A stretch of DNA of 64,000 bases from positions 1-64,000 of the forward strand of contig SGYL01000007.1 of the NCBI GenBank assembly GCA_004213885.1. The letters are read 5' to 3'. This document shows positions 18,507 through 25,332 of this stretch, in pieces. The position numbers were made by a program, and so were the translations under genes. The DNA is from Alphaproteobacteria bacterium (GTDB taxonomy: Bacteria > Pseudomonadota > Alphaproteobacteria > Puniceispirillales > Marisalimonadaceae). Every line of letters begins with the position of its first letter. Positions within the stretch are counted from its first letter, which is position 1. The notes under the pieces were generated by a model. That model was not told the origin of the DNA. It saw only the letters and a program-made list of their open reading frames with translations, and searched no databases.

Positions 18507-19284
18507 TTAATTTTTTTACATATACCAAAAGTAATATTCCACATGCAATCATAGGAACACATAATAACTGTCCCATTGATAAAAAGTTCCATAACAATCC
18601 AATATGGGCATCAGGTTCTCTTAAAGTTTCAATACAGAATCTAAAAATACCGTAAAGTATAAGAAAAAGACTAGATATTATGCCTGACTTTGATTTAAGG
18701 TTTGTAAAGAAAAAAAGACAATTTAAAATTATAAATAAAATTAACCCTTCAAAAAATGCTTCATATAATTGACTAGGGTGTCTTGGTAATTCACCACCTC
18801 TTGGAAATATAATACCAAATGTGTGGTCTGTGACTTTGCCATATAATTCACCATTGATGAAGTTTGCAATTCTTCCAAAAAAAATACCAATTGGTGATAC
18901 TAGACAAATAATGTCTGTTAAATCAAAAAAAGATTTATTATTTCTAAAGCTGAACCAACCAATAGAAATTATGACTCCAACAATGGCTCCATGGAATGAC
19001 ATTCCACCATTCCATATTTTAAGTATTTCAAATGGATTATTAAAATAAAATTCTAAATTATAAAAGAACACATATCCTAATCTTCCCCCAATTATTATTC
19101 CTAAAATTAAATAATTTAACAAATCATAGACATCATTTTTTGTTATATTTTTTTTATAAGTAATTATAAATTTATTTATTAAAATTAAGCCAATCAAAAT
19201 GCCAATTATATATGATAAGGAATACCATCTAACAGCTAGAGGACCAATTGTAAAAGCTATCGGATCAATTGCTGGAAAATTCAT
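18487..19284 (-). CDS. lgt: Prolipoprotein diacylglyceryl transferase
   Basis: A 265-residue integral membrane enzyme that transfers diacylglycerol from phosphatidylglycerol to the lipobox cysteine of prolipoproteins. About seven hydrophobic helices are visible. The Lgt signature GRIANFINGELYGK contains the essential Arg, Asn and Glu; RHPSQLYEAFFEG and the MSFHGAIVG block with its conserved His are also intact. First gene of the lgt-midA-pgeF cluster; a divergent promoter region of about 65 bases separates it from ubiK. Confidence 0.97.
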   Translation of the reverse strand: MNFPAIDPIAFTIGPLAVRWYSLSYIIGILIGLILINKFIITYKKNITKNDVYDLLNYLILGIIIGGRLGYVFFYNLEFYFNNPFEILKIWNGGMSFHGAIVGVIISIGWFSFRNNKSFFDLTDIICLVSPIGIFFGRIANFINGELYGKVTDHTFGIIFPRGGELPRHPSQLYEAFFEGLILFIILNCLFFFTNLKSKSGIISSLFLILYGIFRFCIETLREPDAHIGLLWNFLSMGQLLCVPMIACGILLLVYVKKLNEQQVN

Positions 19285-19348
19285 AATTTTTGTATATAAG
19301 TTGAATTAGTGTAGTATTTATAATTAAATATAGATGATAGGTAGAAAT

Positions 19349-19570
19349 ATGAAAGACAAAAATTTTTTTAATGACAGTAAATCAATTGCATATGGAATTT
19401 TATCAACTTTTTCAGGAATTAAAAGTGAGATTGAAAATTTAATTAATATTAAAATTGAAAAATATTTAAATAAAAAAGGTTATGTTACTCGTGAAGATTT
19501 TCATGCATTAGAAGATAGAGTAAACAAATTATCTTTAGAGATAAAAGTATCAAAAGCTAAAAAAAAATAA
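19349..19570 (+). CDS. ubiK: UbiK-type accessory factor (BMFP domain, ubiquinone biosynthesis)
   Basis: A small 73-residue coiled-coil protein. The C-terminal half, YVTREDFHALEDRVNKL, matches the BMFP/UbiK core (VTREEFD then a heptad helix). UbiK helps the ubiquinone biosynthetic complex and binds lipid. I prefer the ATG at 19349 because an AGG (19339-19341) sits 7 bases upstream; an in-frame ATG at 19334 would add five residues. It is followed by proC and a COQ9-like gene, which supports the quinone link. Confidence 0.75.
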   Translation: MKDKNFFNDSKSIAYGILSTFSGIKSEIENLINIKIEKYLNKKGYVTREDFHALEDRVNKLSLEIKVSKAKKK

Positions 19571-19590
19571 ACTAAATATGGATTTTTAAT

Positions 19591-20406
19591 ATGAATCATA
19601 TTGTATTGATTGGACACGGAAAAATGGGTTCTGCCCTTGCAAAAGGTTGGGTAAAAGAAAATTCTAAATATAAAATTTCAATAATTGAAAAAGAAGAACT
19701 ATTATTAAATTATAAAAAATTTACAAATGTAAAAGTATACAAAAATTTTAATGAATTTTTTACAGAAAATAAAAAAATAGATTTTGTTGTTCTTGCTATA
19801 AAACCTCAGCAATTAAATGATATAAAAAATGATATATTAAAATTTGAAAATAAAAGTACAGTTTTTATATCAATCTTAGCTGGAAAATCAGTTAGTTGGT
19901 TTAAAGAAAATATTTCTACTGAAATAAAAATAGTTAGAGCAATGCCTAATCTACCAGCCTCTATATCAAGGGGTGTTACAGCTATATATTGTTCTAGTTC
20001 TATATTACCAAATGAAAAGCTTATTATAGAAGAACTATTATCATCAATCGGTGCAGTTTCTTTTGTTTTAAATGAAGAACAAATTGATTTAATAACTGCA
20101 ATTTCTGGATCAGGGCCAGCTTACTTTTTTTATTTAACGGAAGTTCTAACTGAAATTGCTATAGATTTAGGAATATCAAAAGACAACGCTACCAATTTTG
20201 CTAAAAATACTTTTATTGGTTCAGCCATTTTACTAGACTCTGATAATATTAACAATGCTACTTCTCTTAGAAAAAATGTTACTAGTCCAGGTGGAACAAC
20301 TGAAGCAGCTTTAAAAATTCTAATGAATGAAGAAGAAGGTTTAAAGATTATATTAAAAAAAGCTGTATTAAATGCTATTAATAGAGCACATGAATTAAAA
20401 AATTAA
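19591..20406 (+). CDS. proC: Pyrroline-5-carboxylate reductase
   Basis: Reduces 1-pyrroline-5-carboxylate to proline with NAD(P)H. 271 residues, normal length. The dinucleotide-binding loop is LIGHGKMGSALAKGW, then AIKPQQL and VRAMPNLPASISRGVTAIYC. The C-terminal domain has SGSGPAYFFYLTE and the substrate loop RKNVTSPGGTTEAALKIL. It lies 20 bases after ubiK and 4 bases before the COQ9-like gene, so all three are probably co-transcribed. Confidence 0.97.
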   Translation: MNHIVLIGHGKMGSALAKGWVKENSKYKISIIEKEELLLNYKKFTNVKVYKNFNEFFTENKKIDFVVLAIKPQQLNDIKNDILKFENKSTVFISILAGKSVSWFKENISTEIKIVRAMPNLPASISRGVTAIYCSSSILPNEKLIIEELLSSIGAVSFVLNEEQIDLITAISGSGPAYFFYLTEVLTEIAIDLGISKDNATNFAKNTFIGSAILLDSDNINNATSLRKNVTSPGGTTEAALKILMNEEEGLKIILKKAVLNAINRAHELKN

Positions 20407-20410
20407 AAAG

Positions 20411-20995
20411 ATGAATAATTTTGAAATAAAATATTTAATTGCTGATGAGTATATTAATTCAGTTATAAGAGAAAAAAAATTTGATATAGATTTGATTTCA
20501 AAAAAATTAAAAATAGATAGCTCTATTATAAAAACACTATTCCCTTATAGTGAAGAAATCAATAAATTAGAGTATTTGAAATTATTTAATTCGAAAATTG
20601 ACGATGAAATATTAATTTTTTTAAATGAAGAAATTAGAGATGAAGATGCAACATATTTTGAAAAAATTTTAGAGGCTTTTTTTATAAAATTTGAAAATTT
20701 GGATAAATATAAAAAAGCATTAATTTTTCTAAGTTCTAAAAAAAGAGATAAATTTTTAAACTTTTTAATTTTAAACAATCAAAATCATAAATTTATTTTA
20801 AAGTTATTGAAATGTTGTGGTGACCGGGATCCATTTATCAAATTAAATATAAAAGCAGCCTTATTAAATTCTCTTTATATTAAGAATTTGAACGAACTTC
20901 TAAATAGAGAAGAAATAACTATTGATAAAATTATGAGTAATTTAGATAAGGATTTAAAGAAAGTTTTTGAATTACCATTTTTATTTAAAAATTAA
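20411..20995 (+). CDS. COQ9-like / TetR-fold protein (tentative)
   Basis: A 194-residue, mainly helical, Lys-rich protein. The N-terminal 40 residues look like a helix-turn-helix of TetR type (ISKKLKIDSSIIKTLFP), the fold used by COQ9 as a lipid-binding scaffold. The C-terminal third is helical and contains KAALLNSLYIKNLNELLN. I did not find a diagnostic COQ9 motif. The call rests on fold-like pattern and on the alphaproteobacterial habit of placing COQ9 near ubiK and proC. Its end overlaps the convergent histidine kinase gene by 4 bases. Confidence 0.45.
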   Translation: MNNFEIKYLIADEYINSVIREKKFDIDLISKKLKIDSSIIKTLFPYSEEINKLEYLKLFNSKIDDEILIFLNEEIRDEDATYFEKILEAFFIKFENLDKYKKALIFLSSKKRDKFLNFLILNNQNHKFILKLLKCCGDRDPFIKLNIKAALLNSLYIKNLNELLNREEITIDKIMSNLDKDLKKVFELPFLFKN

Positions 20996-22302
20996 ATTGG
21001 CAGTAATATTCTAGCTCTTAATCCACCTAATGGGCTATCCTCTAAAATAAGTTCACCTCCGTGCGAAAGTATGGAATTATTTGCAATTGAAAGCCCAAGA
21101 CCTATTCCTCCTGTATTTTTGTTTCTTGAGTGTTCAAGCCTATTAAAAGGTAGTAGTGCTTCTTCTCTTTTATCACGAGGTATTCCTGGACCATTATCAT
21201 CAATTACAACTTCGCAATGGTCATCAAATAATCGAGTAGAAATTTTAGCTTTTCCAGCGTATTTAATAGCGTTGTTCAACAAATTTATTAATGCTCGATT
21301 GATTGATCTTACTTGCATAGGGAAGATGGGTAAGTCAGATGAAGGTGGAGATATTTCAATTTTATTTAAGCTAGGATCTGATGATTTAGCTGCTAATTGG
21401 ACAATTTTAAATAAATTTGCTTCTACCATTTCCTCTTCTCTATCATCTTTTGCAAAATCTAGATAACCTTTTATCATTTCTTCCATTTCATCCAGATCTT
21501 CTCCTAAATTATTTTTTAGATTAGTGTTTTCATTGAGTAATTCTAATTGTAATTTCATTCTTGTTATTGGAGTTCTCAAATCATGACTTACACCTGCCAG
21601 TAATTCCATTCTTTCTGTAATTTGTTTTTTTATTCTATGTCTCATAGCTTGAAAAGCTCTACCAGCTAATCTTACTTCGGTAGCACCTTCAATATTATAA
21701 TTTTTTACATCTCGACCAAAACCAATCTGACGAGCAGCATTAGCTAAATTTAAAATTGGTCTAACTTGACCTCTTAAAAAAATTATTGCAATAGAAAATA
21801 AAATGACTGACGAACCAATAGACCATACAATAAATGTTAGACCGGTTGATGCAAATAAACGTTTTTTTTCTATTGTCATTCTTACGATTCCGTTAGCTAA
21901 TTGTATGTCAGTTACTATTTGGCCAGTATTTTCTTGAGTTGATAAATAAAAAGGTTTTTTTATTCTTAAAGATAAAGCATCTCTGAAATTAAAAAATTTT
22001 TTTTCTAAATTTTGATTTGGTTTTAATATTCCTCCCTCTAGCCAATAAAATATAAAATTAAAATATTGTCTTGCTTTTGTCGCAGACAATGACCTTTCAT
22101 CTTTAGAAGGATTAGAACCCAGTTCGTCAATTAAAAATCCTATATCATTTGCAAGATTTTTTGACATATGTCTTGAGACAGAATCCCAGTGTCTTTCATA
22201 AAAAATAAAAACAGATATTATTTGAACTAATATTATAGGAACAAGAATGATGGACAACATTCTTCCAAATAAACTTTTTGGGGTAATGTTTCTAAGTCTC
22301 AT
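20992..22302 (-). CDS. EnvZ-like sensor histidine kinase
   Basis: A 436-residue membrane sensor. Two transmembrane helices (about 15-35 and 158-180) flank a periplasmic sensor of about 120 residues. Then come a HAMP-type linker, the phosphoacceptor block GVSHDLRTPITRMKLQL with its histidine near residue 240, an N box (NRALINLLNNAIKYA), a G1 box (DDNGPGIP) and a G2 box (GGIGLGLSIA). The layout and the LRTPITRM sequence resemble EnvZ. It overlaps the response regulator gene by 11 bases, so the two form a cognate pair. Confidence 0.93.
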   Translation of the reverse strand: MRLRNITPKSLFGRMLSIILVPIILVQIISVFIFYERHWDSVSRHMSKNLANDIGFLIDELGSNPSKDERSLSATKARQYFNFIFYWLEGGILKPNQNLEKKFFNFRDALSLRIKKPFYLSTQENTGQIVTDIQLANGIVRMTIEKKRLFASTGLTFIVWSIGSSVILFSIAIIFLRGQVRPILNLANAARQIGFGRDVKNYNIEGATEVRLAGRAFQAMRHRIKKQITERMELLAGVSHDLRTPITRMKLQLELLNENTNLKNNLGEDLDEMEEMIKGYLDFAKDDREEEMVEANLFKIVQLAAKSSDPSLNKIEISPPSSDLPIFPMQVRSINRALINLLNNAIKYAGKAKISTRLFDDHCEVVIDDNGPGIPRDKREEALLPFNRLEHSRNKNTGGIGLGLSIANNSILSHGGELILEDSPLGGLRARILLPI

Positions 22303-22999
22303 TGTTAAATTCTTTACTGTTAAAAGTATTTAATTTCCATCCAAAGCCTCTTATGGTTTGGAGATATGTTGGAAATCTTTGATCTTTTTCAATTTTTTTT
22401 CTTATTCTAGTTATTGCAACATCAATTGATCTATCTTCCATTTTTCCACCTAACATTTTATTCAAATCATCTCTAGAGAGAGCTTTATCAGGCTTTTTTG
22501 CAAAACATTTTAATAAATTTTGCTCTGATGTAGTAAGATGTATCGATAAGCCATTTTTATAAAGATTTAAGGAATCCATATTAAAGAAAAATGGACCAAA
22601 TTCTAAATTTGAACTAGGTTTTACTTTATTAATATAAGAGTTTCTTTTTAAAATATTTTTTATTCTTAGTAATAGTTCTTTAGGTTGGAATGGTTTTGAA
22701 AGATAATCATCAGCACCAGTTTCTAATCCATCAATTCTATCTTCAGTTGAGGACATTGCTGTTAACATTAAAATTGGAACCCTACTATTTTGTCTTATTT
22801 CTTTTAAAAATTGAAGTCCTGTTTTTCCAGGCATCATTATATCTAAAATAATTAAATCAAAGATAATGCTATTCATTAAATTTTGAGCATCATAAGCGTT
22901 AGAAGCATCTGATACTAAAAATTCATTATTTTTTAAAAAATCACTTAAAAGATTTCTTAATTTCTGATCATCATCAACAATTAAAACATGTGAATTAAT
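22292..22999 (-). CDS. OmpR-family response regulator; probable ATT start
   Basis: DNA-binding response regulator of about 235 residues, partner of the adjacent kinase. The receiver begins HVLIVDDD (acidic pocket at Asp9-11 if the ATT at 22997-22999 is Met1) and has the phosphoacceptor Asp53 in LIILDIMMPGKTG. LLTAMSS supplies the conserved Thr, and DDYLSKPFQPKELLLRI the conserved Lys. The winged-helix C-terminus has RSIDVAITRIRKKIE and YLQTIRGFGWKL. The first ATG in frame (22874-22876) would delete the first 41 residues, including the acidic pocket, so it cannot be the true start. No ATG, GTG or TTG lies in frame between that region and the upstream AT-rich stretch. Confidence 0.88.
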   Translation of the reverse strand: MNSHVLIVDDDQKLRNLLSDFLKNNEFLVSDASNAYDAQNLMNSIIFDLIILDIMMPGKTGLQFLKEIRQNSRVPILMLTAMSSTEDRIDGLETGADDYLSKPFQPKELLLRIKNILKRNSYINKVKPSSNLEFGPFFFNMDSLNLYKNGLSIHLTTSEQNLLKCFAKKPDKALSRDDLNKMLGGKMEDRSIDVAITRIRKKIEKDQRFPTYLQTIRGFGWKLNTFNSKEFNNET

Positions 23000-23005
23000 A
23001 ATAAA

Positions 23006-23009
23006 CCTC
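23006..23009 (-). promoter_or_regulatory. Shine-Dalgarno GAGG supporting an ATT start of the response regulator
   Basis: On the minus strand, GAGG is followed by six bases and then ATT (22997-22999), which begins the codons for I-N-S-H-V-L-I-V-D-D-D. A second ATT one codon upstream would leave only 3 bases of spacing. The element is what fixes the start where no standard start codon exists. Confidence 0.5.
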
Positions 23010-23128
23010 GTAAAATTTATTTTATTTAAAATTATTACAACTCCAAGTGAAATTACAATTTTATTTTTTAAATTTAGTAGTTACTTTTTAAAAAAATTTG
23101 TTTAAATTAAAACTTTTATGAGGTTTTT

Positions 23129-24004
23129 GTGATACAGGGTTTTGATAATAGAGAAGGAAAAATTTGGCTCAATGGTAAGTTAGTTGAGTGGAACGATTCA
23201 AAGATACATGTACTGAATCATGGATTGCATTACGCTAGCTCAGTTTTTGAAGGTGAAAGAGCTTATAATGGTAAAATCTTTAAATCTGAAGAACACACCC
23301 AAAGATTCTTTGAGGGTGCACAAACTATGGATATGGAAATACCTTTCACACAATCTGAAATTTTGAATGCAAAAAAAGAATTAATTATTTCTAATGGTTT
23401 AAAAGACGCATATGTGAGACCTATAGCTTGGCGGGGTAGTGAAATGATGGCCGTATCAGCTCAAAAAACAACCATTAATGTTGCCATTGCTTCATGGGCA
23501 TGGCCAAGTTATTTTGACCCAAGTGAAAAAATGAAAGGTATTAAATTAGATATTGCTAAATGGAGAAGGCCTGACCCAAATTGTGCTCCTGTCCATGTCA
23601 AAGCATCTGGCCTGTATATGATATGTACTCTATCAAAACATGATGCTGAAGCAAAAGGTTATAGTGATGCAGTGATGTTAGACTGGAGGGATCTTATAGC
23701 GGAGGCAACTGGTGCTAATATATTTTTTAAATTTAAAGACGGAAATTTATATACTCCAAAACCTGATTGTTTTTTAGATGGAATTACAAGACGTACTGTA
23801 ATAAAGTTAGCTAAAGATCTAGGTGTAAATACTATTGAAAAACAATTAAGACTAGAAGATATAAATGATGCTGAAGAATGTTTTTTAACTGGAACAGCTG
23901 CAGAAGTTACACCTGTAAGTCAAATTGGTGAAGATATAAAATTTACGCCTGGTGAATTATCATTTAATTTAATGAAAGCATACGAAAAAGCTGTAAATAG
24001 TTAG
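23129..24004 (+). CDS. ilvE: Branched-chain amino acid aminotransferase
   Basis: A PLP enzyme of fold type IV that interconverts leucine, isoleucine and valine with their 2-oxo acids. 291 residues, normal length. Seen are HGLHYASSVFEGERAYNG at the N-terminus, the PLP lysine in HVKASGLYMICTLSKHDA and LIAEATGANIFF. The start is GTG at 23129, preceded by GAGG at 23120-23123; an ATG at 23118 is out of frame and hits a stop after four codons. It diverges from the two-component operon across a 129-base AT-rich region. Confidence 0.95.
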   Translation: MIQGFDNREGKIWLNGKLVEWNDSKIHVLNHGLHYASSVFEGERAYNGKIFKSEEHTQRFFEGAQTMDMEIPFTQSEILNAKKELIISNGLKDAYVRPIAWRGSEMMAVSAQKTTINVAIASWAWPSYFDPSEKMKGIKLDIAKWRRPDPNCAPVHVKASGLYMICTLSKHDAEAKGYSDAVMLDWRDLIAEATGANIFFKFKDGNLYTPKPDCFLDGITRRTVIKLAKDLGVNTIEKQLRLEDINDAEECFLTGTAAEVTPVSQIGEDIKFTPGELSFNLMKAYEKAVNS

Positions 24005-24008
24005 TGAA

Positions 24009-24467
24009 TCAACTCCATTTTTCGAGGGCTTCAATTTCTTTTTTATCTTGAATTACCCATTTATTTTTGTTTTCAAATTCTTCTAGTTTCCAAAATGTCG
24101 CATTTGATTTTAAATAATCCATAATAAAATTACATGCATTAAATGCATTTTGTCTATGTTTTGAGCTCACACCAACGTATACAATTTTATCTTTAGGAAA
24201 CAATTTACCTATTCGATGAATAATAGAAATATAATTTATATCCCATTTTTTTAAGGCTTTTTCTGCTATTTTTAAAATTTCATTTTCTGTCATTACAGGA
24301 TAGTGTTCTATTGTCATTGATAAAATGTTTTTATTATTTTTGTTTTTAGCCCTAACAGTTCCTAAAAAATTCACTATTGCTCCAGTATTATTTTTTAAAA
24401 GAAATTTATTTTCTTTATCAACATTAAAAGATTTTTTTTGAATTTTAATTTTAACTTTTCTAGATAT
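24009..24467 (-). CDS. moaE: Molybdopterin synthase catalytic subunit MoaE; probable ATA start
   Basis: Large subunit of molybdopterin synthase, which inserts two sulfurs from MoaD into precursor Z. IEHYPVMTENEI, IHRIGKLFPKDKIVYVGVSSKHR and IMDYLKSNATFWK are diagnostic, and the last block holds the two catalytic lysines. A GTG at 24372-24374 would give a 121-residue protein lacking about 30 residues that align with E. coli MoaE, including KIKIQKKSFNV before GAIVNFLGTVR. Extending the frame to the ATA at 24465-24467 gives 152 residues, the family's usual length. That ATA comes one base after the moaD stop and five bases after GGAGG. No ATG, GTG or TTG is available in that region. Confidence 0.9.
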   Translation of the reverse strand: MSRKVKIKIQKKSFNVDKENKFLLKNNTGAIVNFLGTVRAKNKNNKNILSMTIEHYPVMTENEILKIAEKALKKWDINYISIIHRIGKLFPKDKIVYVGVSSKHRQNAFNACNFIMDYLKSNATFWKLEEFENKNKWVIQDKKEIEALEKWS

Positions 24468-24468
24468 A

Positions 24469-24720
24469 TTAACCTCCAGTGACAGGAGGAAAGAAAGCTA
24501 TTTCATCATCATTTTTAATTTTTGTAGTTTTTGAAATATAAATTTTATTTTGTGCTACTTTAATAGTTGCGCGTTTACTAAATGCTTTTTTGTATTGTTC
24601 ATTTTTTGTAATTAAAAAATCAATTAGTTTTTCTGGGGTATCTATATCTGGGGAAATTAAGATTTTTTCTTCAGATTTACCTACAATGTCTTTTACCCAT
24701 GAAAAATATTTAATAATCAT
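24469..24720 (-). CDS. moaD: Molybdopterin synthase sulfur carrier subunit MoaD
   Basis: An 83-residue ubiquitin-like sulfur carrier. It starts MIIKYFSWVKDIVG and ends in FFPPVTGG, whose terminal Gly-Gly carries the thiocarboxylate. The frame is open 16 codons further upstream into pgsA, but the family starts at the ATG at 24718-24720, which has AGGA about 10 bases upstream just after the pgsA stop. Transcribed with pgsA upstream and moaE downstream. Confidence 0.95.
   Translation of the reverse strand: MIIKYFSWVKDIVGKSEEKILISPDIDTPEKLIDFLITKNEQYKKAFSKRATIKVAQNKIYISKTTKIKNDDEIAFFPPVTGG
24473..24477 (-). promoter_or_regulatory. Strong Shine-Dalgarno GGAGG inside the moaD 3' end, positioned for an ATA start of moaE
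   Basis: The last codons of moaD (…ACT GGA GGT TAA) contain GGAGG on the minus strand. Five bases later, in the moaE frame, comes ATA (24465-24467). The GG of the MoaD C-terminal Gly-Gly codons thus doubles as ribosome binding site, which implies translational coupling. Confidence 0.5.
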
Positions 24721-24733
24721 ATTTATCAATATC

Positions 24734-25309
24734 CTATAAATGGTACCACACTTTTTTGAGATAATCATAACATGTAATTATTGTTATTATCCCTGCAAAC
24801 CAAATTAATAAAACTGATAAAATAAAAATAACTTTTGATTCGAAAAAAAATGCATGAGATCTCCAAACAAGGTATGTTGAGCAGGCAATGATTTGAATTG
24901 TTGTTTTCCATTTAGCTAAAACTGAAACATCAAGTGTTATATTCATATTGTATGTTTGTTCTCGAATACCAGTTATAAAAATTTCTCTTAAAACTATGAA
25001 TAAAACTGGAATGAAAGTGTAGTAGTAGTCAAAAAAACCCTCCATGCTAAGAGCTAATAATGTTGAAATAATTAACATTTTATCAGCTACAGGATCAATA
25101 ATTTTACCAAAATTCGATGTTACATTATATTTTCTTGCTAAGAATCCATCAAAAAAATCGGTAATTCCAGCAATAATAAAAATTATTGGTGCGAGAATAG
25201 CACCAATTTCATTTCCATAAACAATAAACCAAGGCACAATAATACTACTCAGACATCTAAAACTTGTGAGAAAATTTGGAATATGTTTTTGTAATTTAAT
25301 AGAATGCAT
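24734..25309 (-). CDS. pgsA: CDP-diacylglycerol--glycerol-3-phosphate 3-phosphatidyltransferase
   Basis: The committed step of phosphatidylglycerol synthesis, in the inner membrane. 191 residues. The CDP-alcohol phosphotransferase motif (D-G-x2-A-R-x8-G-x3-D-x3-D) is seen as FFDGFLARKYNVTSNFGKII followed by DPVADK. Around it are several hydrophobic helices. Its N-terminus, IPNFLTSFRCLSSIIVPWF, fits PgsA. It leads the pgsA-moaD-moaE transcript, 23 bases after the uvrC stop. Confidence 0.95.
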   Translation of the reverse strand: MHSIKLQKHIPNFLTSFRCLSSIIVPWFIVYGNEIGAILAPIIFIIAGITDFFDGFLARKYNVTSNFGKIIDPVADKMLIISTLLALSMEGFFDYYYTFIPVLFIVLREIFITGIREQTYNMNITLDVSVLAKWKTTIQIIACSTYLVWRSHAFFFESKVIFILSVLLIWFAGIITIITCYDYLKKVWYHL

Positions 25310-25332
25310 AACTTATATTAATAATTTATTTT

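Noticed and set aside
22292-22876. Response regulator starting at the first ATG (194 residues)
   Set aside because: It would lack the first 41 residues including the acidic pocket DDD of the receiver. The upstream frame encodes that region perfectly.
24009-24374. MoaE starting at the GTG at 24372-24374
   Set aside because: It would begin at NFLGTVR and lose the first strand and about 30 residues that align with known MoaE.
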